Source: JADFOJ01 sp041580235 (GTDB lineage: Bacteria > Planctomycetota > Phycisphaerae > Phycisphaerales > SM1A02). From it: 64,000 bases of DNA. The position numbers and the translations under genes were made by a program. Under the pieces are notes generated by a model that saw only the letters and a list, made by a program, of their open reading frames with translations, was not told the origin of the DNA and searched no databases. Position 1 is the stretch's first letter, and every line of letters begins with the position of its first letter. Positions 40,821 through 50,372 of the stretch are shown here, one piece after another. Where the stretch lies: positions 4,984 through 68,983 of the forward strand of contig JBFGEG010000003.1 of the NCBI GenBank assembly GCA_041580235.1, read 5' to 3'.

Positions 40821-42902
40821 TCACGACACACACGGCCCCCAGTTGCCGAGAACGATGAGGAAGTCGGAGATGCCGACGACGCCGTCGCCGTCGAAGTCGG
40901 CCGGGTGCCCCGGGTTTGGTCCCCACGCGCCGAGCACGGCCAGGAAGTCGTTGATGCCGGTGGTCCCGTCCCCGTCGGCGTCGCCGTTACACGGAACGTA
41001 GCCGCTTCCCTCGAAGTAGACGAGCGCCTCGTTGAATGCATCGGGGCCGATGATCGAGCCCATGATGCGCCCCGGGAGGTCGTCGGCGCCGGGGTGGATG
41101 CCGCCCCAGATGCGGGAGAGGCTGCACTGGTCGGACGCGTCGTAATACTTGGCCCACTGGAGCGTCACGTCCACGCTCGGCCCGTCCTCGAAGACCAGGA
41201 ACTCGTTCTGGGGGCAGTCAAACTCGCCGAGACCGCCGGGAAAGTACTCGGAGCCGGTGAGCATGGTCATGACTTCGGCCGCGGCGCGGCTGTAGGTGCT
41301 GTGGCCCGAGACATAGCCCGCGAAGGGAGGCGTGACGAACGTGGGTCGCTGGTACGGCCACCAGTTTTCCGCGAGGATCCACCCCACGCCGGCGGTGTCC
41401 GTGTCGGGGTCGTTGATGAACTCGGGCCCGCGCCAGGCGAGCAACGCGATCTTCCCCTCCTCGCCGGCGAGGTGCTCGTGGCGCTCGCCGGCCGCAGTCG
41501 TCTCGGAGGTGACGACCTCGATCACGCCGGGGTGCAGGTTGATGCCGTTGGGATCGAACGACGGTCCGGCGCCGTCGGAGCACTGCCCCTGGTCGGTCAT
41601 GTAGCGGATGGCCGAGATCGGGCGGAGGTAGTCGTACCAGCCCTTGACCCCCCAGGACGCGATCGCCACGTCGTGCATGGTGCCGGCCATCGCCAGGTAC
41701 GCCTTCACGTCCCACTCCAGGTCGGGCAGGATGGGTCCGGAGCCGCCGAGCTGCTTCACGAAGCCGGGGTAATCCGAGACATAGTTCAACACGACGAACC
41801 AGTGTCCGGGCGGGGTCTCCGAGTCGGGCCCGTCGGCCCAGAACTCGGCGAGGATCCGCACGTAATCGCCGCGGGGGACGATCTGCGGTGCGTAGGGCTG
41901 GCCGGTGATCGGGTTCAGCGTGTAGCCGGTGCCCCAGTCGCCGCCGTCGTTGAGGTTGTAGTACGACTCGTAGTCGGCCGCGGCCGGCAGTGGGGCGTCG
42001 CCGATCGACGCGGGCGAAATGTCCCACATGACCCCGTCGGCCGGGTCGAGGTGGCTGCTCCAGATGGCCACCTGCTCGAAGCCCCACTTGTAGTAGTCCT
42101 CGCCGACCCCGTTGATGTGCGGCGGGGGGCCGGGATCGTGAAAGACCCAGTAGTCGAATCCGTCGCGGTTGTAGATCGTCAGGTCATCGGGGGAGAGTGA
42201 GAAGGAAGTCACCTGGCCCCACTCCGGACTGAGAAAGTCCGGGTAACCCGTCGCCACCGGGTTGCCCGACTGGTCGACGAAGTACTCCAGGGCCAGCGGC
42301 TGCCAGCGATTCGTGTCGATGATGTCGGGGTTGCCGGGAAAGTCGGGAAACAGCGGTGGGTTCACCGGCTCGTAGAAGAGGTTGTCATATCCGCCCGCCT
42401 CGTTGGCGTTGTCGTTGAAGCCGAAGAACAGAACGTTGACCGCGATGCGATTGTCGATCGCCGCCGGACTGTTGCCGACGGTTCCCGTGTAGTCCTTGTC
42501 GTACCCCAGGGCATCCATGAGCGCGTCGAAGGACGCCAGCGACTCGTCGGCGCCGGGCGACTTCGCGAAGCGGGCCCGCAGGATGCGATAGGCGGCGTAA
42601 CTGATGGCCTCCTCGCGCGCCGCCTGCTGGTCCGCCGCGAAGTGGCTCTCCGGCGTCAGCCACGGATACGCGTTGACGGAGTAGACCGCCCACGCGTCCC
42701 ACATGCCCAGCGAAACGTGAAACAGGTTCCGGGCGTGCACCGTCGGGCGAGCGTAATCGCGCCGGATCGCGCCCAGGAGCTCCTCGTTCCATTGCCGCGC
42801 GACGGACTGACCGCCGGCCGCCGCGGGAATCGCCAGCAACCCGACCAGAACGCCGAGCACGCCGACGGACCGCAGGCCTTTCGTTCCATTCGTCCCGGAC
42901 AT
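40821..42902 (-). CDS. secreted vanadium-dependent haloperoxidase-like (PAP2) protein with dockerin-like tail
   Basis: The start at 42902 has GAGGAGGG about 5-12 nt upstream and gives a signal peptide ending near AAAGG. The 693-residue product carries the vanadate-site pattern: VKGWYDYLRPISAIR (Lys and Arg, about residue 420), YVSGHSTYSRAA (Ser-Gly-His, about 533) and RIWGGIHPGAD, in which Arg and the axial His are six apart (about 601). The last 55 residues carry GDADGDGTTGINDFL and DFDGDGVVGISDFL loops. Family members oxidise halides with H2O2 or act as phosphatases. The location is probably extracellular. Confidence 0.88.
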   Translation of the reverse strand: MSGTNGTKGLRSVGVLGVLVGLLAIPAAAGGQSVARQWNEELLGAIRRDYARPTVHARNLFHVSLGMWDAWAVYSVNAYPWLTPESHFAADQQAAREEAISYAAYRILRARFAKSPGADESLASFDALMDALGYDKDYTGTVGNSPAAIDNRIAVNVLFFGFNDNANEAGGYDNLFYEPVNPPLFPDFPGNPDIIDTNRWQPLALEYFVDQSGNPVATGYPDFLSPEWGQVTSFSLSPDDLTIYNRDGFDYWVFHDPGPPPHINGVGEDYYKWGFEQVAIWSSHLDPADGVMWDISPASIGDAPLPAAADYESYYNLNDGGDWGTGYTLNPITGQPYAPQIVPRGDYVRILAEFWADGPDSETPPGHWFVVLNYVSDYPGFVKQLGGSGPILPDLEWDVKAYLAMAGTMHDVAIASWGVKGWYDYLRPISAIRYMTDQGQCSDGAGPSFDPNGINLHPGVIEVVTSETTAAGERHEHLAGEEGKIALLAWRGPEFINDPDTDTAGVGWILAENWWPYQRPTFVTPPFAGYVSGHSTYSRAAAEVMTMLTGSEYFPGGLGEFDCPQNEFLVFEDGPSVDVTLQWAKYYDASDQCSLSRIWGGIHPGADDLPGRIMGSIIGPDAFNEALVYFEGSGYVPCNGDADGDGTTGINDFLAVLGAWGPNPGHPADFDGDGVVGISDFLIVLGNWGPCVS

Positions 42903-43021
42903 CACAGCCCTCCTCGCGACGTGCGGACCTTGCAGTCGGTTGTCAAAGGCCCACCTGTGGGAGCGTACTGCCCAAAGACGGCGCCCGCAAACAAAAACCG
43001 GACAGTCGTGCCGCCCGCCCG

Positions 43022-44374
43022 TCACTTGCCCACGCAGAAGGTGGCGAAGATTCGGCCGAGGACGTCGTCGGGGGCGATGTCACCGGACAGTGCGGCCAGG
43101 TCGTTGAGGGACGAGCGCATGGCGGCTGCGATGAGCTCGGGCTGGGGCAGCGTCCGTTCGAGTCGCGCCGGCTGCAGAAGCTCGATCGCTTCGCGCAGGT
43201 TCCGGCCCGCCGCGCGCAGGGCGGCCCAGTGGCGCGGTCGCAGTGCCATGGTGTCGGCCGCAATGCTCACGGCGCGATCGGTGAGGCGTTCGGCGATCGC
43301 GGCCCGCAGCTGGTCGAGACCTTCTCCGGTGTGCCCGCTCACGGCGAGATCGCCCCCGTGGCCGAGATCGCATTTGGTCCGGACGATGAGTGACGGCGCC
43401 CGACCGGAGGCGCGGCTCGTGGCCGCCTCGGCTCCGGCCGGGATGCAGCGGAGCACCAGGTCGGCGCGCTCGAGGGCGAGGCGGGCCGCCGACTGCATCA
43501 GGCGGTCGAGCGCCTTGGTCCGGTCATCGGCGGCCCCGGCCAGGTCCACCAGCATGACCTCGGCTCGGCCGTGGGGCGTGTCGATCGTCAGCGGCTCCGT
43601 GATTGCATCACGCGTGGTGCCGGCGATCCCGGAGACGACGACGCGGGGGCGGCCCAGCAGGGCATTGAAGAGCGTCGACTTGCCGGCGTTGGGCTCTCCG
43701 GTGAGCACAACCCACGGAATCGCCTCCAGCTGCTCCGTGGGCACCGAGCGGCTCAGCTGTCCTTCGATGCGATCGCGCAGGGCCAGGAGACGATTGAACA
43801 GCGCCTCGGGCGATATGGCGACGACGTCCTCCTGATCAGTGAAGTCGATACCCGCTTCCACCAGGGCCAACGCCGCCGCCAGCTCGTCGGCGAGCTCGCA
43901 GGCGAGCGCCGCAAGCCGGCCGCTTGACAGCTGCCGCGCCGCTCGCAGCTCGGCGTCGCTGCGGGCCGCGATGGTGGCGGCGACACCTTCGGCCTCCGTC
44001 AGGCTCATCTTCCCGTTGAGAAATGCGCGGGCCGTGAACTCGCCCGCCTCGGCCCGGCGGGCGTCGAGGCCCCGATCACCGCCGGACTCGATCAACGCGT
44101 CGACGACGCGCTCCAGCAAACACGGGTTGCCCGGCAGCTGGATCTCGACCGAGTCCTCGCCTGAATAGGACCCCGGTCCCGGAAAGACCAGCACAAGACA
44201 CGCGACATCAAGGCCGGCGACGCCGAGCCGGGCCCGCTGGGCGCCGCGTGACCACGCGCACGTCAGGTGCGGCCGCAGCACGTCGAACGCGGCGTCTCCG
44301 CTGACCCGCACGATGCCCCGCACCGACCGCCCCGGCGGCGATGCCACAGCCAGAATGACCGAAGCCGTGTCCAT
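43022..44374 (-). CDS. mnmE: tRNA uridine-5-carboxymethylaminomethyl modification GTPase MnmE
   Basis: The 450-residue product has the N-terminal folate-binding domain (ILAVASPPGRSVRGIVRVSG), a helical domain with the inserted G domain (G1 GEPNAGKST, TTRDA), and the C-terminal FCVGK motif. With MnmG it modifies the wobble uridine of tRNAs. It lies downstream of yidC on the same strand, a neighbourhood conserved in many bacteria. CATAAT, preceded by TGG, lies 9 nt before the ATG. Confidence 0.97.
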   Translation of the reverse strand: MDTASVILAVASPPGRSVRGIVRVSGDAAFDVLRPHLTCAWSRGAQRARLGVAGLDVACLVLVFPGPGSYSGEDSVEIQLPGNPCLLERVVDALIESGGDRGLDARRAEAGEFTARAFLNGKMSLTEAEGVAATIAARSDAELRAARQLSSGRLAALACELADELAAALALVEAGIDFTDQEDVVAISPEALFNRLLALRDRIEGQLSRSVPTEQLEAIPWVVLTGEPNAGKSTLFNALLGRPRVVVSGIAGTTRDAITEPLTIDTPHGRAEVMLVDLAGAADDRTKALDRLMQSAARLALERADLVLRCIPAGAEAATSRASGRAPSLIVRTKCDLGHGGDLAVSGHTGEGLDQLRAAIAERLTDRAVSIAADTMALRPRHWAALRAAGRNLREAIELLQPARLERTLPQPELIAAAMRSSLNDLAALSGDIAPDDVLGRIFATFCVGK

Positions 44375-44383
44375 CAGAACGGC

Positions 44384-44389
44384 ATTATG
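44384..44389 (-). promoter_or_regulatory. extended -10 TGG-CATAAT, 9 nt before the mnmE ATG
   Basis: The extended -10 lies in the spacer between yidC and mnmE. No Shine-Dalgarno sequence is visible before the start codon. Confidence 0.4.
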
Positions 44390-44446
44390 CCACCCGTGAA
44401 GCGGCAAGTCGCTCCGCGACTCGTCAGCTGCGGCGAGCCCGGAGAC

Positions 44447-46750
44447 TCACTTGCGCTTCTTGTACTTCTTGGGAGGCCCCTTGCGCTTCTGCTTCGCCCG
44501 CTCCAGAGCGTCGGCGTACATCCGGGCCTGCAGGTCCTTGCCCTTGCCCTTTCGCTTGGGCTTGTCCTTCGGCTTGGGCGGGTTCAGGTCCATTTCGTTG
44601 ATGTGCTGGCGGATGTAGCGGCTCTCGATGATGCCCAGGAAGCTGGAGGTGCAGATGTACAGGGTCAGCCCCGAAGGAGCGCTGTAGAGCATGACCGGGA
44701 ACATCACCACCATCATGACCTTCATGATCTTCTGCTGCTGGATCTGCTCCGGGGTCATCGACGGGCTGGGCGGCGGCGACATGTACTTCTGCTGGATGAA
44801 GAAGACCACGCCCAGGAGGATCGGCAGGGCGTTGATGCCGGTCACGTTCCACAGGAAGAACTTGAACGGCTGGGCGAACTCCCAGAAGAAGTGGTCGGCG
44901 GCGCTGAGATCGGCGAGGAACGGCCAGTCCCAGAACAGCTGGAAGCCTCCCCAGAACGCCGGCTGGTGACGCAGCTCGAACGCGAAGTAGAGCATCGCGT
45001 ACAGCGCGATCCAGATCGGCATCTGGAGGAACATCGGCAGGCAACCCAGAAACTGGAAGGGGTTGACGCCGCGTTCGCGCATGAGCCGCATCTGCTCCTG
45101 CTGCAGCTTCTTGGGGTCGTTTGGGTACTTCTTCTGAAGCTTCTCGATCTCCGGCTTGAGGTCGCCCATGACCTTGCCGAACCGCTGCATGTTGATCTGC
45201 GCCTTCTTGGTCAGCGGGTGAAGCAGCGTCCGGACCACGACCACCAGCAGGATGATCGCCACCCCCCAGTCCGCAACCACGAAGTGGACGGCCGAGAGGA
45301 ACTCGAGCAGCCCGCGGGCCAGCCACTGGAAGGTGCAGACCGCGCAGAAGGCCGACATCTGGTACAGGATCAGGCCCTGCATCCTGAGCGCGGCCAGGGG
45401 CTGCTTCTTGGCGAGGATCTCGCGCTCCAGCGGGCCGGCGTACACGCCCATGTCGAACGTTGTCTGCTCGCGGGCGGGGATGACCCGGGATGGACTGTAG
45501 AGACCCGTGAACAGGACTTCGTCGCCTTTGGCGCCGGAGGCGTCGAGTCGGATCTCGGAGACGACGCTGCTCAGGGACCGGTTGCCCTGGACGACGTTCG
45601 GCGACGCGACGTCGAGCGGCGGATACACGGCCAGCGCGAAGTACCGGTTCGTCGAGGCGAACCACGAAAGCTCATAGCCCTTCTTGATGCTCGTTTCATT
45701 GGGCCAGAGCGAAAGAAGCTCCGCCCACCGCGCCCCGTCCTGCGCGGTCCTGGACTTATCCACGCGCTTCAGAGCCTTGCGGCGCTCGACGAGCAGGTCG
45801 CCGTTGCCGGAAGCCACCATCTCGGGGAAGCCCACCGCGTCAGGCAGGTAGCCGAACCGGAATCGGCGCATGTCGAGATAGCGGGAGCGGTCCGCGATGA
45901 GGCCGCCGGGGCCGTACTGGATCCACAGCACCTCCAACGGGTCGTCGGTGAGATTGGTCACACTCTGGCTGAGCGCCAGCTTGTAGTCAACGGTCAGCTC
46001 GAAACGCCGCTCGATCCGGGCGACGGGGTTCTCGTTGCCGTCGACGATGGTCGATTCGAAGACGCCCGCCGCCATCTCCTTCCACACGGTCCGGCCCTCG
46101 CCATCACCGTCCGTCTCACCGGCCATCAGGGACACGGCCTCTCCGTTGATCCGGATCGTATTGGCGGCGAGCATCCCGACAAGAACCTGCCGCACCTGTC
46201 CGGTCTCCAGGTCGATCCAGGAGAAGGGCTGCGCCTTCTGCAGGATGTAGCGGTGGCCCTCCGGGGGAAGCGGCGGCGGCTGGCGGACGCCGCGATCGAG
46301 CGCCTCGTAGTGGGCGCGGGCGGCGCGGCTGTCGGCAGCGGTCAGCCAGTACTTCGAGAGCGTGATCTGCTCGATCGCGGCGCCCTGAAGCGAGAACTTC
46401 ACCTCCATGACGGCCTGCCGCGGATCGAGCGATCCCAGCGTCTGCGGTGCCGCGGCGGGGACCCATGCGCCGTGCAGCCCCTCGATCGCTTCCACCGTCG
46501 GCGAGGCGACCGGGGGAGGCGGCGGCTCCGTCGGCGGCGCCGCGTCCGGGCGCGCCGCGCCGCCGGTCTCGTCAACGTCGCCCGCCGCGGCGCCGGGCGG
46601 CGCGCCGGTGCCCTCGGCCGTCACCGACTCCGACGCCTCAGACGCGGGCGTCTTCGTGCGTCCCGGACCCACGACCGTCACCAGCGCCACACCGGTGGCG
46701 AGGCCGATCACGGCCAGAGTGATGACGACACGTCGGAGTTGAGGAGTCAT
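44447..46750 (-). CDS. yidC: membrane protein insertase YidC
   Basis: The 767-residue product has an N-terminal membrane helix (residues 8-28), a Pro/Ala-rich linker, a large periplasmic domain (about residues 80-470) and the five-helix insertase core, including NPFQFLGCLPMFLQMPIWIALYA and LPILLGVVFFIQQKYM. The C-terminal tail is very basic (KKYKKRK), as in YidC proteins that bind ribosomes directly. It is longer than E. coli YidC (548). The next gene on the strand is mnmE. Confidence 0.97.
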   Translation of the reverse strand: MTPQLRRVVITLAVIGLATGVALVTVVGPGRTKTPASEASESVTAEGTGAPPGAAAGDVDETGGAARPDAAPPTEPPPPPVASPTVEAIEGLHGAWVPAAAPQTLGSLDPRQAVMEVKFSLQGAAIEQITLSKYWLTAADSRAARAHYEALDRGVRQPPPLPPEGHRYILQKAQPFSWIDLETGQVRQVLVGMLAANTIRINGEAVSLMAGETDGDGEGRTVWKEMAAGVFESTIVDGNENPVARIERRFELTVDYKLALSQSVTNLTDDPLEVLWIQYGPGGLIADRSRYLDMRRFRFGYLPDAVGFPEMVASGNGDLLVERRKALKRVDKSRTAQDGARWAELLSLWPNETSIKKGYELSWFASTNRYFALAVYPPLDVASPNVVQGNRSLSSVVSEIRLDASGAKGDEVLFTGLYSPSRVIPAREQTTFDMGVYAGPLEREILAKKQPLAALRMQGLILYQMSAFCAVCTFQWLARGLLEFLSAVHFVVADWGVAIILLVVVVRTLLHPLTKKAQINMQRFGKVMGDLKPEIEKLQKKYPNDPKKLQQEQMRLMRERGVNPFQFLGCLPMFLQMPIWIALYAMLYFAFELRHQPAFWGGFQLFWDWPFLADLSAADHFFWEFAQPFKFFLWNVTGINALPILLGVVFFIQQKYMSPPPSPSMTPEQIQQQKIMKVMMVVMFPVMLYSAPSGLTLYICTSSFLGIIESRYIRQHINEMDLNPPKPKDKPKRKGKGKDLQARMYADALERAKQKRKGPPKKYKKRK

Positions 46751-46798
46751 GCCGGCGGGTTGTGCCGGGTGGCGAGGGTGTTTGAGGAGATCAGGCGA

Positions 46799-47551
46799 TC
46801 ACCGGCCTTCATAGAGCCGTTCCCCCAGCCAATCGAGCAGCTCCGGGATGGCGCGGATCTTGGACACGACGGCTTCGATATCGTACTCCAGACGGAAGAA
46901 CCGAACGCAGTCGTCCTCGACGATGGCGTAGCTGGCTCGGGGGTCGAGATCGCGGGGCTGTCCGACGGAGCCCGGATTGATGATCGCCTTCTCGTCGTCC
47001 CGCAGCTTGTACACCCCATCGACATCATCAGGCGGGTAGAAATCCGGCTCGTCCGTGAAGACGCCGGGCACATGGGTGTGTCCCACCAGGCAGTACCGGT
47101 CCACCAGCTCGAAGATCTGCTGCATCTTCACGGGCGAGTTGAGCGCGTCCTCCGGAAACAGGTACTCGTTGATCGGCCGCCTTGGCGTGCCGTGCACGCA
47201 GAGGAAGCTGTCCCACGTCACCCGGACCCGGAGCCGGCTGAGGAACTCCCAGTGCTTGGAGGCGTGCTCCCGGTCCTCCTTCTCGAACTGCTCGCGGGAC
47301 CAGTACGCCGCCTGCTCCGCCGCCAGGTTGAAGTTGGTCGGCTCGTAGACGACCCCGAAGTCGTGGTTGCCCATCAACGACCAGTCGCAACGGTCGGCGA
47401 CGATCTCGACGCACTCGATGGGGCTCGGCCCGTAGCCGAGGATGTCACCAAGGCAGATGATGCGATCGACGGCCTGCGAGTCGATGTGCGCGAGCACGAC
47501 GTTGAGCGCCTCGATGTTCGCGTGGATGTCGCTGATGACGGCGGTTTTCAC
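46799..47551 (-). CDS. metallophosphoesterase (YfcE/calcineurin-like)
   Basis: The 250-residue product has the five metal-site blocks: VISDIHANIEAL, LGDILGYGPSP, GNHDFGV, CVHGTPR and GHTHVPG, then NPGSVGQPRD. These are the two-metal phosphodiesterase or phosphatase residues of the family. The GTG start at 47551 is preferred because GGAG lies 8 nt upstream; the frame extends to a TTG at 47572. The gene is divergent from lpdA. Confidence 0.9.
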   Translation of the reverse strand: MKTAVISDIHANIEALNVVLAHIDSQAVDRIICLGDILGYGPSPIECVEIVADRCDWSLMGNHDFGVVYEPTNFNLAAEQAAYWSREQFEKEDREHASKHWEFLSRLRVRVTWDSFLCVHGTPRRPINEYLFPEDALNSPVKMQQIFELVDRYCLVGHTHVPGVFTDEPDFYPPDDVDGVYKLRDDEKAIINPGSVGQPRDLDPRASYAIVEDDCVRFFRLEYDIEAVVSKIRAIPELLDWLGERLYEGR

Positions 47552-47634
47552 CGTGGAAACTCCGGCCTCCAATCGAGGCGGATGCTAGGAGCCCGGGGCG
47601 GGAGCGTCAATGGCGGCCGGCCGCCGCCTGTGCT

Positions 47635-47640
47635 TACAAT
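47635..47640 (+). promoter_or_regulatory. -10 TACAAT of lpdA
   Basis: TACAAT lies 41 nt before the GTG, leaving a leader of about 36 nt that contains AGGAG. This is a leadered promoter, in contrast to the -10 hexamers next to start codons elsewhere. Confidence 0.45.
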
Positions 47641-47681
47641 GGCGGCTCGCAGATCGAAAGGGCGACGAACAGGAGCCGCAC

Positions 47682-49181
47682 GTGGCTGACGGCAAGCATT
47701 ATGACCTGATCGTAATCGGAGGCGGACCGGCCGGATACGTCGGCGCCATTCGGGCCGGGCAACTTGGACTGAAGACGGCGTGCATCGAGCGCGACAATCT
47801 CGGCGGCGTCTGTCTGAACTGGGGATGCATTCCAACAAAGGCCCTGCTGCACAACGCGGAGCTCTACCGCGAGGCGGTGACCAACGGCGCGGAATGGGGA
47901 CTGGAGTTCGAGAAAGTCAAGGTCAACTGGAAGAAGGTCATCGGCCGCAGCCGCGACATCACGGGTGTCATGAACAAGGGTGTCGGCTTCCTGTTCAAGA
48001 AGAACAAGGTTGATCACTATCCGGGACACGCGAAGATCACCAGCGGCGTCTCCGGCGGTAAGCCCTGCCGGGTGCAGATCCACGAGCCCACCGGCGATTA
48101 CTACCACGGCACGGGCGACAAGCTCGTCGAGACGCTCACGGCCGACCGCGTTCTCATTGCGACCGGCGCCGCTCCGAAGGAGCTCCCCTTCGCGCGGTGC
48201 GATGGTAAGACCATCATTTCCTCTTACGACGCGATGAATCCGGCGAAGCGGCCCAAGTCGATGGTCATCGTCGGTTCCGGCGCGATCGGGATGGAGTTCG
48301 CCTACTTCTACAACGCCTTCGGCACCAAGGTCACGGTCGTGGAGATCATCGACCGGATCCTGCCCGTCGAGGACGACGAGATCTCGAAGGTCGCCGAGCG
48401 GGTGTTCTCCCGACAAGGCATCGAGTTTCACACCGGCCACACGGTCAAGGCGATCGAGCCGAAGAGCGGTGCCGGCGGGCGGTCAAAGGCCGCTGGAGCG
48501 ACCGTGACCATCGTCAACGCATCGGACGAATCCAAGTCGAGCACGATCGACTGCGAGACAGTCCTGGTGGCCGTTGGCGTCACGGCGCGGTTCGACGGCC
48601 TGTTCGATGACAGCCTGGGCCTTGCCGTCGAGAAGGACCACATCAAGGTCGACTACCGCGGTGTTGCCGAGCCCACGTACCAGACAAACGTGCCGGGACT
48701 GTACGCGGTGGGCGATGTCATCGGACCGCCGTGGCTGGCGCACCTGGCGATGGAGGAGGCCGTCACCTGCGTGGAGCGGATGGCCGGCCATCACACGCTC
48801 GGCGTCGACTACGGCTCGATTCCCGGCTGTACATACTGCAACCCCCAGATCGCTTCCATCGGAATGACCGAACGCGACGTCAAGCAGCAGGGCATCGATT
48901 ACGTCGTCGGGAAGTACCAGCTCAAGCCGCACGGAAAGGCCGTCGCCGTGGGGGCCAACGAAGGGCTCGTGAAGATGATCACCTCCAAGCCCTACGGCGA
49001 GATCCTCGGCGCCCACATCATCGGCGAGGACGCGTCGGAGCTCATCGCCGAGATGGGGCTGGCCAAGCGGCTGGAGGCGACGGCCGAGGACATCATCTCC
49101 ACGATTCACGCCCATCCGACCATGTCGGAGGCGATCCACGAAGCGGCCCTGGCCACCGAGGGCCGAACGTTGCATGCTTGA
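47682..49181 (+). CDS. lpdA: dihydrolipoyl dehydrogenase
   Basis: The 499-residue product has the FAD motif VIGGGPAGY, the redox-active disulfide GGVCLNWGCIPTKA, the NAD motif IVGSGAIGMEFAYF and the C-terminal HAHPTMSEAI His-Glu pair. It reoxidises lipoamide in 2-oxoacid dehydrogenase or glycine-cleavage complexes; none of their other genes is adjacent. The GTG start at 47682 has AGGAG 6 nt upstream. Confidence 0.97.
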   Translation: MADGKHYDLIVIGGGPAGYVGAIRAGQLGLKTACIERDNLGGVCLNWGCIPTKALLHNAELYREAVTNGAEWGLEFEKVKVNWKKVIGRSRDITGVMNKGVGFLFKKNKVDHYPGHAKITSGVSGGKPCRVQIHEPTGDYYHGTGDKLVETLTADRVLIATGAAPKELPFARCDGKTIISSYDAMNPAKRPKSMVIVGSGAIGMEFAYFYNAFGTKVTVVEIIDRILPVEDDEISKVAERVFSRQGIEFHTGHTVKAIEPKSGAGGRSKAAGATVTIVNASDESKSSTIDCETVLVAVGVTARFDGLFDDSLGLAVEKDHIKVDYRGVAEPTYQTNVPGLYAVGDVIGPPWLAHLAMEEAVTCVERMAGHHTLGVDYGSIPGCTYCNPQIASIGMTERDVKQQGIDYVVGKYQLKPHGKAVAVGANEGLVKMITSKPYGEILGAHIIGEDASELIAEMGLAKRLEATAEDIISTIHAHPTMSEAIHEAALATEGRTLHA

Positions 49182-49193
49182 GAGGGGTTCGGG

Positions 49194-49372
49194 GGAACCG
49201 GGTGCTGCGCGGCGGGGGCTTGTTCGTACTGCCGTCGGCTCGTGGCGGTCCAACCGCGGCATCGCGTGTCGGGAGCCTGTGAGTCTGCGGCGGGCATCCT
49301 GCCTCGGATTTGAGCCCTCGTTTCGCTGGGGATGACCCGGCGTCCCTGGAACCGGGGGCTGCGAGGCGGGCG
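49194..49372. repeat. R1 dispersed repeat, copy D, within the 399-nt lpdA-methyltransferase spacer
   Basis: In copy C orientation: GCCGCGGCAT-type hairpin DNA (49250-49262), a GTGAGTCTGCGGCGGGCATCC block matching copies A and C, GAGCCCTCGTTTCGCTGGGGATG and GCGTCCCTGGAACCGGG. At the left end GGAACCGGGTGCTGCGCGGC repeats the start of copies A and B in reverse, so the element is partly duplicated. The rest of the spacer (49373-49580) is AT-richer and holds the inverted repeat at 49472. Confidence 0.75.
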
Positions 49373-49471
49373 CTATGGCTAACCCCTATAACCCCTTTTC
49401 AGAAACAAACCCCGACCACCGCCGGTTCCACGGGCAAAGTGGCGAGGTTGTGCGCTCCCCGCTTGCGCCGA

Positions 49472-49496
49472 TAAGTTGTTTATTGATACTAACTTA
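49472..49496. promoter_or_regulatory. AT-rich inverted repeat upstream of methyltransferase gene
   Basis: TAAGTT and AACTTA arms flank a 13-nt AT-rich spacer (gtttattgatact). It lies about 85 nt before the ATG at 49581 and could be an operator or promoter core. Confidence 0.35.
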
Positions 49497-49580
49497 CACG
49501 TTCAACTGGCCGAGACGACGGCGATGGGTTATCCTGGGACGACTTCAGCAACCGCAATACAGGGCCGATGGGAGCGGTCG

Positions 49581-50222
49581 ATGCCAACGACCACCGAACC
49601 GCTCGCGACCACGGTTGATTACTACGAATCGGTGTATGCCGATGCGGCGGGTGACCCGACCCGCATTCCGTGGGCGAGCAGACATCCAAGCAAGGCGCTG
49701 GTCAACTGGCTCAACGCCGTGGCTCCGTCCCTGGTCCGCTGCGGGGCCCGTGTGGCGGTCGCCGGCTGCGGGCTGGGCGACAACGCCCGCGAGGTCGTTC
49801 GACGCGGCTACGACGTGACCGCCTTCGATTGCTCGTCCACCGCCGTGGAGTGGGCCAGGAGGCTGGACCCTCAGCACGCCGGTGCGTACGTGCAGGCCGA
49901 TCTGTTCGCGGCGCCGGGTCGCTGGGTGCACCGATTCGACCTCGTCATCGACATCAACAACCTGCACTACATTCTGCCGGGGAGACACGGCGATGCCCTG
50001 GCCGCCCTCTCGCGGCTGATGGCGCCCCACGGGCACATGCTGCTGGTGTGCCGCGGCGCGGACGAGCCGGTCGACGCGGGGGCCGCATCGCCCTGGCCCG
50101 TCACCGAGGGCGAACTCGTCGAGGCGGCCGGTTCGGCCGGGCTCGTGCCCGCCGACCCGATCTGCTGCTTCACCGACGACGAGGACATCAGGCGGATCCG
50201 CGCGGTCTTCAAGCGGGCCTAG
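49581..50222 (+). CDS. class I SAM-dependent methyltransferase
   Basis: The 213-residue product has VAVAGCGLGDNAREVVRRGYDVTAFD (SAM-binding motif I and acidic loop), then FDLVIDINNLHYI and a LAPHGHMLL-type motif. This resembles the TehB or thiopurine methyltransferase-like branch, but the substrate is unknown. GGAG lies 6 nt before the ATG at 49581; the frame upstream, to 49476, crosses the inverted repeat. Confidence 0.88.
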   Translation: MPTTTEPLATTVDYYESVYADAAGDPTRIPWASRHPSKALVNWLNAVAPSLVRCGARVAVAGCGLGDNAREVVRRGYDVTAFDCSSTAVEWARRLDPQHAGAYVQADLFAAPGRWVHRFDLVIDINNLHYILPGRHGDALAALSRLMAPHGHMLLVCRGADEPVDAGAASPWPVTEGELVEAAGSAGLVPADPICCFTDDEDIRRIRAVFKRA

Positions 50223-50360
50223 CCGGTCCTCGTCGCTGCTGGCGGCGTTACCGCTGCTCGGAGTATCAAGGAAGTACGCCGTTGTCGCGGTGCCTTACCG
50301 GCATCGACGATCTGACTCAGGCCACGAGGTCTCCCGACACATCCGGCATGGGCCGCGCCC

Positions 50361-50366
50361 TACACT
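50361..50366 (+). promoter_or_regulatory. -10-like TACACT, 6 nt before the M16 peptidase ATG
   Basis: The hexamer is close enough that transcription would start at the ATG itself. No ribosome site is present. Confidence 0.4.
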
Positions 50367-50372
50367 GCCCAC

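Noticed and set aside
40821..42902. Cellulosome component, because of the dockerin-like tail
   Set aside because: No cohesin or scaffoldin gene and no glycoside hydrolase was seen; the tail appears on unrelated secreted proteins, so anchoring is more likely.
45756..45764. TTATCCACG, a near-match to a DnaA box
   Set aside because: It is a single copy inside yidC coding sequence, without a cluster or an AT-rich unwinding region.
44267..47689. A 1140-codon open frame antisense to mnmE, yidC and the phosphoesterase
   Set aside because: It is the mirror of GC-rich coding sequence: it has no ribosome site, its composition is biased to His, Arg, Asp and Val, and the opposite strand carries three clear families.
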